A stretch of 64,000 bases of DNA from an uncultured Phocaeicola sp. (GTDB lineage Bacteria; Bacteroidota; Bacteroidia; Bacteroidales; Bacteroidaceae), in assembly GCA_948579315.1 (NCBI GenBank), contig CAPAOL010000012.1, positions 11,775 to 75,774 of the forward strand. The letters are read 5' to 3'. The translations under genes and the position numbers were made by a program. Within the stretch, counting starts at the first letter, position 1. Each line of letters begins with the position of its first letter. A model generated the notes under the pieces. That model searched no databases. It saw only the letters and a list, made by a program, of their open reading frames with translations, and was not told the origin of the DNA. Shown here piece after piece: positions 53,192-63,624 of this stretch.

Positions 53192-54040
53192 TCAAAAATA
53201 CCTGGCTGTCATCTCAATGGACATACCGTCTTCCTTCATTTTGCACGCATTCATCCATTGCATTTCACGACGGCCTTTTTCGAGTCCTTCCTTGCGGCCT
53301 TCTTCCCTGCCTTTCTTTAGCTGGGTTGTCATCACACTGTACCAATCACGGAAATTCTTCAAACTTTCCCAATATTCACTCAATTCCTTGCGAGAGAATT
53401 TGGCTATCTCGGCAGCTTCAAACAAACGGTTGAACACCCGTTCCTGCAAGGCGCGAGGGCGCTCGAGCAGCGAAGAAAGGTTACGGAGCACGAAAAGCCA
53501 CTTGTCGAACATCGTCTCCAGCTCCTCCTCCGGTTTGCTGAACTTCGGCATTTCCAGATAGATGAAGGCAAGCTTGTCATAAAACACCTTATGCGTATGG
53601 AGATCCACCAGTTTCACTTCATGGTGGAAATGTTCATTGTCCGTTTCGTCAAAAGAAAAATTCAGGATGCCCACCACATAGACGGCCTTCAGCTCATAAT
53701 CCCAAGGGCCGCGCTTGCCCTGCTCGCGGATGGGGAAAGAGGAGTAGTACAGGCTACGGTCCTTAAAAAACTGCTGCTCGCCGCGCTGCATCTCCACCAG
53801 GAACTTCTCTCCCTTCTCGTTCTCGCAATACACATCGAATATAGCACGACGATCATATTCCTGCGTACCCAGATGCTCCACATTCAGATAGGTGACATCC
53901 TTCACCGTCTCCTCACCAAACAGCAACGCATTGAGGAAACTGAGGAGCAGTTCCTTGTTCATTACAGTACCCAAAAGCAGCTTGAAGCCGAAATCGGTAT
54001 AGGGATTCACGTATTTGTCTTGTATGCCTCCTGTTCCCAT
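53192..54040 (-). CDS. Rpn-family PD-(D/E)XK nuclease (recombination-promoting nuclease/putative transposase)
   Basis: The 282-residue protein starts MGTGGIQDKYVNPYTDFGFK and carries the PDDEXK core: a YDRRAIFDVYCENEKGEKFLVE region with the D-x(n)-E-x-Q motif (VEMQRG, about 99-104). The C-terminal part is charged and helical with an arginine/lysine/glutamate run (KKGREEGRKEGLEKGRRE). Rpn proteins promote RecA-independent recombination in E. coli; many Bacteroides genomes carry several copies. The start at 54040 is supported by the -7 element TATCTTTG at 54077-54070. Confidence 0.86.
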   Translation of the reverse strand: MGTGGIQDKYVNPYTDFGFKLLLGTVMNKELLLSFLNALLFGEETVKDVTYLNVEHLGTQEYDRRAIFDVYCENEKGEKFLVEMQRGEQQFFKDRSLYYSSFPIREQGKRGPWDYELKAVYVVGILNFSFDETDNEHFHHEVKLVDLHTHKVFYDKLAFIYLEMPKFSKPEEELETMFDKWLFVLRNLSSLLERPRALQERVFNRLFEAAEIAKFSRKELSEYWESLKNFRDWYSVMTTQLKKGREEGRKEGLEKGRREMQWMNACKMKEDGMSIEMTARYF

Positions 54041-54239
54041 GGCGCAGTCTTTTAACGGGTTGATTGGAACAAAGATACAATTATTATGGATGGAATGAAA
54101 ATTTAAAGGGGTTTTCTGAGGAGAACTTGTGACCTCCGCAAAAGTATGACGGGTATGGTGATGGTTTGCACAAGTGCTCGTATGTTTATATAAACAGTTT
54201 AAACGGCACCAAAGCAATTCTCTTCTTATATAGAAAGAA

Positions 54240-54270
54240 GCTGTATCGCAAGTTTACATTACGATACAGC
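54240..54270 (-). terminator. Terminator of the fimbrial operon
   Basis: On the minus strand GCTGTATCG, a 13-base loop and CGATACAGC form a perfect 9-bp stem, followed by TTCTTTCTAT. It lies about 75 bp after the last fimbrial gene. Confidence 0.75.
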
Positions 54271-54345
54271 CTCTATAAGTGATTGTGCCAACCGACTCTT
54301 TCAAATAAAGAATAGATCTATACTTATCTTACATGATAAAAGACA

Positions 54346-57300
54346 CTAATTAGAACCAGAATCCTCCACACAACGAATGAAGCAGGCATCACTTTCGTCG
54401 CTATCAAAAACATTAGCCTGATATATTCTGTTAAAGTCAAATGTAAAATAATTAATATCCCAACCTACAGTCGTTCCCCATGCCCCTGTTCCAGTAACAT
54501 CTTCTGTCCAATAAACAGCACCGGGTCGCATGTAAAGGTCATAAAACAACGGAGCCAAAGCCAAATTACTAAAGATACCAGTTTGTCCACATGAATAACG
54601 CAAGCATCCATTTTCTTTAGTTCTTCTATGACCATATCCAGAAGCTCCCACCGGAAAAAAGATATGATTACCATTGTTCCTATTGTAAACAAAACATCCA
54701 CGCATTCCACGATTCTTCTTAGGAGGATTTCCGGGGTGACTATACTCATTATGCTCTTGATATCCATACGCATCTACAATATTTGTTTCAGGTTCAGTAG
54801 ATTCATCACCATAAAGCACGCCATAACTTTGAGCAATTATATTACTTTCAAACAAAGATTCATAATCATCTAATTTAGCAATACGAGTTTTCTCTAAGTT
54901 AAGACCCCAGCTTTCTGTACTCTCAGCCTGCTGATTCGTTATATTTCCCCACGTAACCTTCTCTGTGGTCCCCTCCAATTCATATTGACCTGTTTGTGAT
55001 ACAGGATCAGGGAAATAGTCAGGTTTAACATTTATCATAATCTGCTTATTATACTGATTCTTTGCAGTAATAGGCTGAGTAAGATTTTTATATCTAAATA
55101 AAGAACCTTCATCCAACGGATTAAGAGCTTCCTTATTTTGGCTAACCAAATTCGATACATGCCATGCAGGCTTGCCAGATAACAACTCCTGTGGCTGGCT
55201 TCCTTGGTGCACGAAAATAAGATGTTCACATGTGTAATTATGATATTCCACACGTACTACCGCATTTTTATTGGAAGCACCCTTAGCTATTGTTTCATTA
55301 AAGTTAATCTTAAATTTAATATCCGAACCAGTAACACCATATATAACGCCATCCTCCAAACGTGTATTTTTGTTATCTAAAACAGAAAGAGTGATAAATC
55401 CGGGATTAGGATCTACATAAGAGGGTTCTCCTCTGTTCGCCTCTGTTTGTGCACTTACAACATACGCTTTCCAAGGTCCTTCAGATGAAAAAGGAATAAA
55501 ATCCTCCGCATTCTCCTTTGGCAGCCGCAATAAAGTTACATCAAAAGGCCGATTATTATTATTGCTTCTATAAATTCCTTTGGGGTTTACAATTCTTCGC
55601 ACTTGATATATATCGACAGTTTCATCAAGTGAATGATCTTTTCCATTCACCTGTACCACAGCGATTATTTTAACCTTCGCATGCCGCTGATAAGCCACAT
55701 AAGGATTATTTCCTGTATAACCCGATTTAATATGCATCTGTTTAGCGCGAGTATATAAAGGAATAGAAGCAAGCAAATGATCATTGTCGCCTTTTATTTC
55801 GTAATTACCGTCCTTATCTTCGTGGAGTTGCTTCGCCACATTATATGTACGAAGTCCTTTCTCAGAAGTTTCATAATAGTCCTTATTACTCGTGATCTTC
55901 ACTGTTCCGGGTATAGTAAGATCAACCGGTACCTGATCCTTATCAGGGTCATTTTCTTTTATCAGAATTCTGGCAGTAGTTTTACGAAGTGAAAGAAATC
56001 CATTCCATGGTTGATTTAGCGATTCGTCATTTGGATTTTCAGCATAATCATATGCTCTAGCATAATCCAACCCACCTTCCGCCAAAGAAAGTGTTCCATG
56101 CGGAGCCCAATTGTTCGTAAGAATCTCAGCCTTTAAAGAGATAAGCGTACCTCCTCCCGTATTAATCTTTACCGGAAGATTCATCGTACGGTTATAAAGA
56201 TAAGAGATATAGTAAGGATTAGGCACTTCGATACCTGGCTCCGGTTCTTCATATTCTATATGCCAGTCTGCATCGTTGGCATATCCCTTGAACTTCAAAG
56301 TCAGTTTGTAGTGATGGTTACGCTCCGCATTGTAATCGGTTATCACATCTTTTCCTAACATAAAGCGGTACTTGATAGGACCTCTACCCACTTTCTTTTC
56401 ATTGATAGAAACATAAAAAGCATCCACTTCTATATAGGTTCCGTATGGCTTGGCATCTTTCCACGCCTCGTTCTCCTCTGCACCTCCGTCAGGATAAGTC
56501 GGTTTGGTTGGATCTTGATCACCTTTAACCACTTGACGCTTATCACTAGTAGTACCTTCCTTACCCATGCCCTGCATATTCTCATAAAAATAAAGAGCGT
56601 TGGTAAATTCGGTATGCACATCCGCCAAGTTTTCGGGGTGATATGCGTCTTCCTCATATCTCTTACTGCCGAATAGAGGTTTCCCTTTTGTAATACGGGC
56701 TTCGTATGTTTCATTAAAATCACTCGGGGATAGTTCACCATCGCCCTTATAATATTTTATGGTTTCACCTTCCGGTATCAAATCAAGCTTTACTCCTTCA
56801 TCCCCATCTTTCAGATCTTCCGGAGCAGCAGGATTATTTTTCCCTAGATAACACTTCTGCGGAATGTCTTTTATGGTCACCGATTTCAAATAGATGAAAA
56901 CACCATCTTCCAATCCACTACCATCGTATGCAATAGTTACCTTAGATGCCGCACGGCGTATCCACGAATGCAACTCCATTTTCTTTTTATTAATGGTAAG
57001 CAATTCACTCTTATTCTCTTGCCCCACTATAGTGAAATGACCGAACATCTGGTTGTTCCGGGCCACATCATCAGCATTCCAAGTAAGAGAAATGCTTTTT
57101 AATCCTTCTACTGTCTTAATTGCTTCCTTATACTTATTAACCGCCTCTGACGAACCAGTACCATCACTCTTAACTTCTTCGTTAAACTCCGTTCCCATAT
57201 TGGCCACTGCATAGATATAGTAACGTCCGTATGGAATTTTCAAGCTTAGCTTAGCACGAGGTGTTTCCGTTTCAGCAATATTCCCGTTCGGGTCGACTGC

Positions 57301-57633
57301 ATCTTCTTTTTTACGTTCAATATCACTTACTCTATATTCTCCTTCCCCCGGTTCACCAGTTACAAGTGTCAAAGAATGCGCTTCTGCCAAATTACCATCC
57401 ACATCATACAACAACACACACAAGGCATTAATAGACTTGATAGTATCGCCCGCTGAGCGCGATTTGTCCGCAAGTCCCTCCACCAAAGGTTTGAAGTCCA
57501 CCTGTGCCGTCACTATACTCTCACCTTCGGGAATAGGCCCCCCGTCCGTGTACAGCAGGTCGTCCTTACACGAAGTGGCGGCAACCATCAGTAGACCGCA
57601 TATAAATAAGAAATAACTTATCGTTTTCTTCAT
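54346..57633 (-). CDS. Large fimbria-associated lipoprotein, DUF4906-like (probable tip adhesin)
   Basis: The 1095-residue protein has a lipobox ending at Cys22 (VAATSC) and an acidic tail after it (KDDLLYTD). Residues about 40-210 resemble the fimbrillin N-terminal domain (VTAQVDFKPLVEGLADKSRS). The C-terminus (about 980-1090) has a GMRGCFVYNRNNGNHIFFPV region followed by FIRCVEDSG, characteristic of DUF4906 in Bacteroides fimbrial operons; the ending also resembles FISUMP-type domains. It is the last gene of the operon and the largest, as expected for a tip or accessory adhesin. Ligand unknown. Confidence 0.75.
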   Translation of the reverse strand: MKKTISYFLFICGLLMVAATSCKDDLLYTDGGPIPEGESIVTAQVDFKPLVEGLADKSRSAGDTIKSINALCVLLYDVDGNLAEAHSLTLVTGEPGEGEYRVSDIERKKEDAVDPNGNIAETETPRAKLSLKIPYGRYYIYAVANMGTEFNEEVKSDGTGSSEAVNKYKEAIKTVEGLKSISLTWNADDVARNNQMFGHFTIVGQENKSELLTINKKKMELHSWIRRAASKVTIAYDGSGLEDGVFIYLKSVTIKDIPQKCYLGKNNPAAPEDLKDGDEGVKLDLIPEGETIKYYKGDGELSPSDFNETYEARITKGKPLFGSKRYEEDAYHPENLADVHTEFTNALYFYENMQGMGKEGTTSDKRQVVKGDQDPTKPTYPDGGAEENEAWKDAKPYGTYIEVDAFYVSINEKKVGRGPIKYRFMLGKDVITDYNAERNHHYKLTLKFKGYANDADWHIEYEEPEPGIEVPNPYYISYLYNRTMNLPVKINTGGGTLISLKAEILTNNWAPHGTLSLAEGGLDYARAYDYAENPNDESLNQPWNGFLSLRKTTARILIKENDPDKDQVPVDLTIPGTVKITSNKDYYETSEKGLRTYNVAKQLHEDKDGNYEIKGDNDHLLASIPLYTRAKQMHIKSGYTGNNPYVAYQRHAKVKIIAVVQVNGKDHSLDETVDIYQVRRIVNPKGIYRSNNNNRPFDVTLLRLPKENAEDFIPFSSEGPWKAYVVSAQTEANRGEPSYVDPNPGFITLSVLDNKNTRLEDGVIYGVTGSDIKFKINFNETIAKGASNKNAVVRVEYHNYTCEHLIFVHQGSQPQELLSGKPAWHVSNLVSQNKEALNPLDEGSLFRYKNLTQPITAKNQYNKQIMINVKPDYFPDPVSQTGQYELEGTTEKVTWGNITNQQAESTESWGLNLEKTRIAKLDDYESLFESNIIAQSYGVLYGDESTEPETNIVDAYGYQEHNEYSHPGNPPKKNRGMRGCFVYNRNNGNHIFFPVGASGYGHRRTKENGCLRYSCGQTGIFSNLALAPLFYDLYMRPGAVYWTEDVTGTGAWGTTVGWDINYFTFDFNRIYQANVFDSDESDACFIRCVEDSGSN

Positions 57634-57655
57634 TGTTTTCTTCTCCTTCTTTTTT

Positions 57656-58897
57656 TCATTTCATCTCTATTCCAAAACCAGGTTCAAGTATCACTTCACC
57701 GTATGGGCGCAGATCCACCTGCCATGATATGCTATCCGCTTCATTGACTGTCATCCTCACCACCACATGAGTACCACGAGGTAAAACAGGAAGGTTCGGA
57801 AAGAAACTTTCCAAAGTGAACTTTCCGGAGGGAGTGCTTTCAGAATTGCCTCCCAAGTCTACACCACTATTATCCTTTGTATCCAGCGTAATAGCGGTCT
57901 TGTAGGAAGTCTTATAATCTTTATTAACGTCCTCAGCATTCTCATACTTTCCTTCCGGCAGGTAAAACGAAGGCAGTATAACCGGATTCGTCGAATTCGC
58001 TTCCAACTTTACATTCTCCTTATATTTTTGATCAAAGGACTCATAGCTGGCCAATTCCGGCACTTGGAAATCTTTTACTTCCTTTTCCGTATTATCATAC
58101 ACCATGCCATTGGGCAGAAGGTATTCATGGGAAGCTGACTTATCTATTCTGATTTCACTCAGATAATAAATCTGGCTGCTCTTGTTCGTTATCTCGTATG
58201 TGAACTTTACAGCAGCACGGGTGATCTTCAGTGTGACTTCCTTTTTCAGTATCACTTCCGCTTGCTCACCATCCTGTCCCTGGTTTTCAGTATCAGGCTC
58301 CAGACCTTTGTTATCCAGCGTCACCGTATGACATTCGCTCATAAGCAATGGTTTTTCTTTACTGAAAGCCACGCTATCGAACGATAACACAAGCCCCGCC
58401 ATCTGCTCCTTGGTCAGGAATTTTTTTCCGGGTTTAAAGTCATTCCATGTTTTGGGTGCCCGAGACGTTTTATCCTCCTCCACATCAGGAATCTCCACCG
58501 GAACGGACTCTTCATTAGCAAGTAAGTAAATGGTTTTTTCCTCATTGCCTTGCACCTTCAGGCGGATTTTTCCATACCGGTCATCCACAGGATTGTTCTT
58601 CAAATCAAGATGGACATTATGTTCCACCTTGCCATCCGGACGGACTAGAATGACACGCAGCGTGCGCATCTTCTCAGCGTCCGTCACTTTATCATACGAA
58701 GGATCCTCATCCGCACGTCCGGAAACAGAACGTCCGGACACGGGAGCATCTCTCAGAGCGACATTAATATCCAGATAGACCGCATCGGGTCCATTCGATG
58801 AAGGAAGCCCCTCATCACTTCTGCCGTCACATCCGCACATTAAGAGGAAGCAGACGCCCAGTACAGACACGATATGTCCCCAATCCTTTATTCTCAT
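57656..58897 (-). CDS. Fimbrial accessory lipoprotein
   Basis: The 413-residue protein has a signal peptide and lipobox ending at Cys23 (FLLMCGCDGR). It has a fimbrillin-like pattern: after a short linker YLDINVALRDAPVSGRS, then a TLRVILVRPDGKVEHNVHL strand pair near residue 80 and a terminal strand SWQVDLRPYGEVILEPGF. It lies between the Mfa2-like gene, which it overlaps by 4 bp, and the DUF4906-like gene, matching the place of accessory pilins in mfa-type operons. The specific family was not recognised. Confidence 0.68.
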   Translation of the reverse strand: MRIKDWGHIVSVLGVCFLLMCGCDGRSDEGLPSSNGPDAVYLDINVALRDAPVSGRSVSGRADEDPSYDKVTDAEKMRTLRVILVRPDGKVEHNVHLDLKNNPVDDRYGKIRLKVQGNEEKTIYLLANEESVPVEIPDVEEDKTSRAPKTWNDFKPGKKFLTKEQMAGLVLSFDSVAFSKEKPLLMSECHTVTLDNKGLEPDTENQGQDGEQAEVILKKEVTLKITRAAVKFTYEITNKSSQIYYLSEIRIDKSASHEYLLPNGMVYDNTEKEVKDFQVPELASYESFDQKYKENVKLEANSTNPVILPSFYLPEGKYENAEDVNKDYKTSYKTAITLDTKDNSGVDLGGNSESTPSGKFTLESFFPNLPVLPRGTHVVVRMTVNEADSISWQVDLRPYGEVILEPGFGIEMK

Positions 58898-59910
58898 AAT
58901 TCTGTATCATTAATTCTTACTATCCAGTCATTGACAACAATATGGGTGCGTATCCATGTGTGATTATCATCCAAAAAGAATATCAATGACCAGTTACTTT
59001 CACGGTCCAGAAACTCTTGGTCACCCATCTTGTCGAAATGGTCACTTTTCAGCAACAACAGATACTCATTCAACGGAATACTTAATACCTGTGCACCGTC
59101 GCTGTTACGGGTGATGGTCAGACGCGGATGATTGCCGGCAACCAATCTAGAAGTAGACAGTTCGGCATATGCCACAGTCACTTTCTTGTCACCTTCCTCC
59201 GTCACTCCCACAGTGCGCTGTCCCTGTGCCCAAGGAGCATAGACTTGCCCACTATTACTTATCAGGCTGTTGTCGGAAGCAAACAGCGTGTTGTCATCTG
59301 TAATACGGAAAGTAAAATCCTTGTCATTCACCTCTCCACCGTTCATCTGCTGAAGCACCACACGGATGTTGTTAGTGTTCTTCATCAGGTACACAGTGGC
59401 TTCTTCGTAAGTGTCATTGTCCACATTTATATCCAGCGAACCATAAAACAAAGGATGCAGATCAGTCTCCGAAATGCGTCCGGCATTATGCATCTCTACA
59501 CGCAAGTCCTGCATGGTTGAACCAGTGCCGGGAACCACCTTGAATGAAAAAGAGGTTTGCGGACAAGTCAGTCCGCCGTATGCAACAAAATGATAACTCC
59601 CTTTCTCCAAATCGAGAGTCATGCGGTAATTCTCATCCTTCAGCTCATCACCTGCCCCAGTATAGGTAGCCAGATAGTTGCCCTGTTCGTCATAGACCAA
59701 CAGAGCCAGACAGTCCACCTGCGAATGGAATGCATTGGCATACTCCATATTATAATCATAGACAAAACGCAGACGGACACCTCGCGTACAGGGTTCCAGG
59801 TCATTGTATATGCCATGGCAGGAGGACAACAATGCGGCTACCGCCAGCATGGCGCAAAGCACCATGCCCGGCAGTCTCAATGTATGTATGAATCTTGTTG
59901 TCTTATTCAT
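58894..59910 (-). CDS. FimB/Mfa2-family fimbrial anchor subunit
   Basis: The 338-residue lipoprotein has a signal peptide and lipobox (ALLSSC, Cys31) and the Mfa2 pattern: VRLRFVYDYNMEYANAFH followed by DCLALLVYDEQGNYLATY in the first domain and a C-terminal THIVVNDWIVRINDTEL. Mfa2/FimB proteins anchor the fimbria in the outer membrane and limit its length in Porphyromonas. It follows the Mfa1-like gene by 16 bp and overlaps the next by 4 bp. Confidence 0.85.
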   Translation of the reverse strand: MNKTTRFIHTLRLPGMVLCAMLAVAALLSSCHGIYNDLEPCTRGVRLRFVYDYNMEYANAFHSQVDCLALLVYDEQGNYLATYTGAGDELKDENYRMTLDLEKGSYHFVAYGGLTCPQTSFSFKVVPGTGSTMQDLRVEMHNAGRISETDLHPLFYGSLDINVDNDTYEEATVYLMKNTNNIRVVLQQMNGGEVNDKDFTFRITDDNTLFASDNSLISNSGQVYAPWAQGQRTVGVTEEGDKKVTVAYAELSTSRLVAGNHPRLTITRNSDGAQVLSIPLNEYLLLLKSDHFDKMGDQEFLDRESNWSLIFFLDDNHTWIRTHIVVNDWIVRINDTEL

Positions 59911-59926
59911 TGTTTAATACACTTGT

Positions 59927-61543
59927 TTAGAACTCGATGTCATTTATACGGACCACCCAAGGACGTACCTCAACGGTTACTTCGATGTAGAGGTCGTTTC
60001 GCTCATCCGGATTGTTCGGATCGAACGGATCGGGATCCTCTTTAGGATCCGATGAAGTAGGATGGCCATAACCATTGATTTTGTTTACCATCAGTTTGTA
60101 CACATTGTTGCGTACCACTGCAAATTCCATCATACCCATCTTGTTAGGATCACCATTGTCATTATGACGATTCCAATAGCAATAATACATTTCATAATCG
60201 CCGGCTGTATTCGGTTTAAAAACGGTGAACCCTGCCTGGGCAAAATCAGTACCAGCAACGGGGTTTGCCCCTATTTGATCAAAAGCAGCTTTCAGGCTCT
60301 TATCCGCATTGGGGTCATTAGCCGCCGCCATCACTTTCTCCCAAGTGCCATACAACACATTATTATATACGAAAATAGGCTGATTACTAGTTACACCATA
60401 GGTTGATTTATTAAAATCCAATTTCCCTTTGAAGATTACACCGGTAGAGATACCGTTTTTCTGATTGCTAATAGGAGCAGGAATGGTATTTTCAGTTGCA
60501 TAACGCCATATTTTGTATCCGTTGCGATTGCCTCCTGTATTCCAAGAATTGTCATTATCTTCTTCGGTTAGAGAAGAGATTGGTGTGAATTTATCTTTCC
60601 ACTCATCTGACGACTTAGAAAGAAAATTATTATAAAAATAGTTACTTTTATAAGTTTCTTCAGCAATGCCGTTCTTTTCCTTTGCATCTGTATCCACTAC
60701 ATAGTTGTTTGAAGTTTCCTGTCCACACAAGTCTATATTATTCGCAAGCCCGTCAGCAGACACCCGACGTAGATGATAGAAACTCTTGCTGATATTAACC
60801 ATTACCATATCAGTCAGCAGAACTTTAACCTTATTGGTGCTCTCCAATACATAGGTGTTAGCAGCCTCTGTAGTGGGATAGCTGCTCGCTTTGAAGTCAA
60901 AACGTGCGCAAGCACGTTCTACCGAAATGGTACCCAAAAACAGACGATTGGTCTCAGTATATTGTTCCCAGTTCCAGGTAGTGGTTGGAGTGGAGTTGGC
61001 CACTTTGACCAGATTGTGGTTAGACATCAGGAAAGCACCTTTTTTCCAAATTTCATCGTTGTCTGTTAATTCAGGTTCCTCCGACAGCGTATGAATACTG
61101 TTCTTCAGATCACTGGCATTGATAGAAGAAGTGGGATTACAGAAAGCATAAGCATAAATTTCTCCCGTTCTGTATGCCTCTAATGCACTTCTGTCCAAAG
61201 TTGCCACAAGTTTGGGATATTTTCCATCATTCTTAGGTTCCACATCCAGACGCTGACTGACAATGAGAGAACCATCAGCCTTTGTCAGCACCAGTAATAT
61301 CTCCTTGACACTGTTCTCATAGTCCTTACCCACTTCAGCACCGTCAGAAGAATTGCTTCCGTTTCCATCCTCCTCATCTGTTGTCTCGCTTCTTGAACCG
61401 CTTCCTTGCATCAGTTGCACTCCAAATTCCACATATACGTCACTCTCAGCATCGACCGGCTGAGACACATTTGCCTCATCTGAGCATGCCCACAAACAGA
61501 ATGCTGCAAGCCCGGACATCAAAATTTTACTAAACTTTTTCAT
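59927..61543 (-). CDS. Mfa1-family fimbria major subunit
   Basis: The 538-residue lipoprotein has a lipobox ending at Cys20 (AFCLWAC), an N-terminal segment with arginines where gingipain-like trimming would release the donor strand (GSGSRSETTDEED), a fimbrillin N-domain (DYENSVKEILLVLTKADGSL) and a C-terminus YIEVTVEVRPWVVRINDIEF typical of Mfa1 pilins. The C-terminal strand likely completes a neighbouring subunit. It is the third gene of the operon, after the DUF3575 and DUF3868 genes. Confidence 0.87.
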   Translation of the reverse strand: MKKFSKILMSGLAAFCLWACSDEANVSQPVDAESDVYVEFGVQLMQGSGSRSETTDEEDGNGSNSSDGAEVGKDYENSVKEILLVLTKADGSLIVSQRLDVEPKNDGKYPKLVATLDRSALEAYRTGEIYAYAFCNPTSSINASDLKNSIHTLSEEPELTDNDEIWKKGAFLMSNHNLVKVANSTPTTTWNWEQYTETNRLFLGTISVERACARFDFKASSYPTTEAANTYVLESTNKVKVLLTDMVMVNISKSFYHLRRVSADGLANNIDLCGQETSNNYVVDTDAKEKNGIAEETYKSNYFYNNFLSKSSDEWKDKFTPISSLTEEDNDNSWNTGGNRNGYKIWRYATENTIPAPISNQKNGISTGVIFKGKLDFNKSTYGVTSNQPIFVYNNVLYGTWEKVMAAANDPNADKSLKAAFDQIGANPVAGTDFAQAGFTVFKPNTAGDYEMYYCYWNRHNDNGDPNKMGMMEFAVVRNNVYKLMVNKINGYGHPTSSDPKEDPDPFDPNNPDERNDLYIEVTVEVRPWVVRINDIEF

Positions 61544-61566
61544 ATTGATTCCTTATTTTTTTATGA

Positions 61567-62985
61567 TTACTTCTTATCTATTTTGTTAATCTGCTCCAAT
61601 GCATCGGCAGCTTCTTTCACACCCATATCTTGTGCACGAGATAGCAACCTGCGCGCCTGCGCATAGTCTTTATCCAATCCGGCAAGCACACCGCGTGCAT
61701 ATACCGCCTCGGGCGTGTCGCCGGCTTTTGCCACATACTTACGCGCTGAAACAAGGTCACCGCGTGACATCGCCACATTAGAGGCATTCAGGTTAGCCGT
61801 AGCATCATCCGGATAGAGGCGGACCATGGTTTCGAACACCTCATTATACTCGTCACTGCCTGCCTGATAGCTCTCCGCCACACGGTAGAACTCGTTCAGA
61901 CTCAGCTTACCCGGAGCGGTGCGCCAGATGCGGCGTGCCTCCTCCACATCGGTATAGGCACGGACCACATACTCTACCGTGTAATCCGAGTGGCGAAGAC
62001 CGGGATAGACCTCACGAAGCAGGAACTGGTAGTCCTGAGGATAACGCGCCTTGATTTTCTGTTCGCGTGCGTCCGGATCGCCACCGCTGCGCGCCAGTTC
62101 CAACATGCCATAACGGCTCGGAAGCGTACAGGTTTCCAGATAGCGTTCCAGCCCCGCCCAATCCTCAGGCTCGTAATCCATTGACATGATACCAAACGGG
62201 AAATTATACAAACACTGTACATAGTTCCTCAATGTTTCCGTACGTCCTTGGGCAAGACGGGTATTGTTGGCATAACTGCCCTCCGGAGAGGCATATCCTT
62301 TAATACGGATAGAAGTGATGCGGGTATCGGCATCATTGCGCACGGTGTCTATCGTGGCACGGATTTTAGCCAGTTCCACCGGATTACGGCGGTAATCCTC
62401 ATAAATCTCCGTGCGGTTCACCGGGAAATCAATGTAAGCGGAACCTTTCAATTCGCGCGTCTTCACCTCCTCGGCTTTCGGAGCGCGATAAACAAAAACC
62501 GGAGAGAAAACCTTCGGACCGAAATCCAGCGTGGTCAGCGGCGAACGGTCTGCATACAACACTTCACACAGGCAGCCGCACACCTCATCGCCCAGCTCCA
62601 AGGTGGCATCGGCCATCCATTCGGCGTATGGCACCGTGGCACTGTAATGAATCACACGATCACGACCGGCACGGAACAGCGAAGTGCCCTCACCGGAAAC
62701 GACATCATTGCGTAAATGGAGATAGTAACGGTTGCGGCCTGCCAGCACCACAGGAGAAAGAGACAGTTCATTGTTCTCCGCACGAAGCACAGGGGCAAAG
62801 GAAACTTCACGGGAAGACGGCATATCAATACCCGCCACATCAATATCCATTGACACAAGCAGGTTCTCACCGCTGCGAGCAACATTTAGACCGTCCACTT
62901 TCACACGGCCCAGCGTCAGAATAGTCTGGCTGTTTACACCTGTTATACAAAACAACAGGAGAAGTATACATAGTAATTTCTTCAT
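61567..62985 (-). CDS. DUF3868/OmpA-like periplasmic protein of the fimbrial operon
   Basis: The 472-residue protein has a signal peptide (cleaved near GVNSQ), a DUF3868 N-terminal beta domain (about 20-155), an OmpA-like peptidoglycan-binding region (about 225-340; RIKGYASPEGSYANNTRLAQ) and tetratricopeptide-like helices at the C-terminus (about 380-465; DATANLNASNVAMSRGDLVS). Such proteins accompany Mfa/Fim operons in Bacteroidales and are thought to tie assembly to the cell wall; the last point is inference. It is 23 bp upstream of the Mfa1-like gene. Confidence 0.82.
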   Translation of the reverse strand: MKKLLCILLLLFCITGVNSQTILTLGRVKVDGLNVARSGENLLVSMDIDVAGIDMPSSREVSFAPVLRAENNELSLSPVVLAGRNRYYLHLRNDVVSGEGTSLFRAGRDRVIHYSATVPYAEWMADATLELGDEVCGCLCEVLYADRSPLTTLDFGPKVFSPVFVYRAPKAEEVKTRELKGSAYIDFPVNRTEIYEDYRRNPVELAKIRATIDTVRNDADTRITSIRIKGYASPEGSYANNTRLAQGRTETLRNYVQCLYNFPFGIMSMDYEPEDWAGLERYLETCTLPSRYGMLELARSGGDPDAREQKIKARYPQDYQFLLREVYPGLRHSDYTVEYVVRAYTDVEEARRIWRTAPGKLSLNEFYRVAESYQAGSDEYNEVFETMVRLYPDDATANLNASNVAMSRGDLVSARKYVAKAGDTPEAVYARGVLAGLDKDYAQARRLLSRAQDMGVKEAADALEQINKIDKK

Positions 62986-62997
62986 GAGCGGTATTTT

Positions 62998-63585
62998 TTA
63001 AAATACGTAGATCAGATTCAGTGCAGCCTTTGTAGGGCCTACATAGTGATGGGACTTGCCATCAATCAGTTTGGTACCGCAATCGGCACAAGGATAAGCA
63101 TCGAAACGGGTATAGGCATAACCCAAGCCTATTTCTGCCTCTACATTCCAATGGCGGGAAAGAATCCACGAATAACCGTAAGCTACACCGGCGCCTACAA
63201 ACCATCCTTGATAACGACGGTCGGAAAGTTTGGACAAATCACTGCCCAAAAATGAAATGTCATTCTTCAGATTACCCACATTGTATTGTCCACCGTGGGC
63301 ATGGATGCCTATAAAATGACCAGCAAAACGATCACAAAACCAGTAACGTGCCTCAGGTTGCAACATCCAGTGCTTCCATGTACGGCCATGCGAACGAACC
63401 CACCCATTGTAGTTGCCTGACACATCAAGCGTCCATTTGGGGGCAAGACCAACCTCGGCTCCAAGATTAACAGTGCCGGAGGCGTCATAAAGAATATTGC
63501 TCTTCAATGCAACATTCTGAGCCTTCACAAATGCACTTCCACAAAACAGGAAGGAAAGCAAGATTGCATAATTTTTTATCTTCAT
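62998..63585 (-). CDS. DUF3575 outer membrane protein, first gene of the fimbrial operon
   Basis: The 195-residue protein has a signal peptide (LLSFLFCGSAFVKA) and a beta-barrel pattern (NVALKSNILYDASGTVNLGA; AVAYGYSWILSRHWNVEAEI-like strands), matching DUF3575, a partner of DUF3868 proteins in Bacteroides fimbrial operons. It starts the operon about 67 bases after the predicted transcription start in the invertible promoter. Its job is probably outer membrane assembly or anchoring of the fimbria; not proven. Confidence 0.83.
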   Translation of the reverse strand: MKIKNYAILLSFLFCGSAFVKAQNVALKSNILYDASGTVNLGAEVGLAPKWTLDVSGNYNGWVRSHGRTWKHWMLQPEARYWFCDRFAGHFIGIHAHGGQYNVGNLKNDISFLGSDLSKLSDRRYQGWFVGAGVAYGYSWILSRHWNVEAEIGLGYAYTRFDAYPCADCGTKLIDGKSHHYVGPTKAALNLIYVF

Positions 63586-63624
63586 TGTATCTATAGTTTA
63601 TATCAATTCATGCTATTTTGGGGC

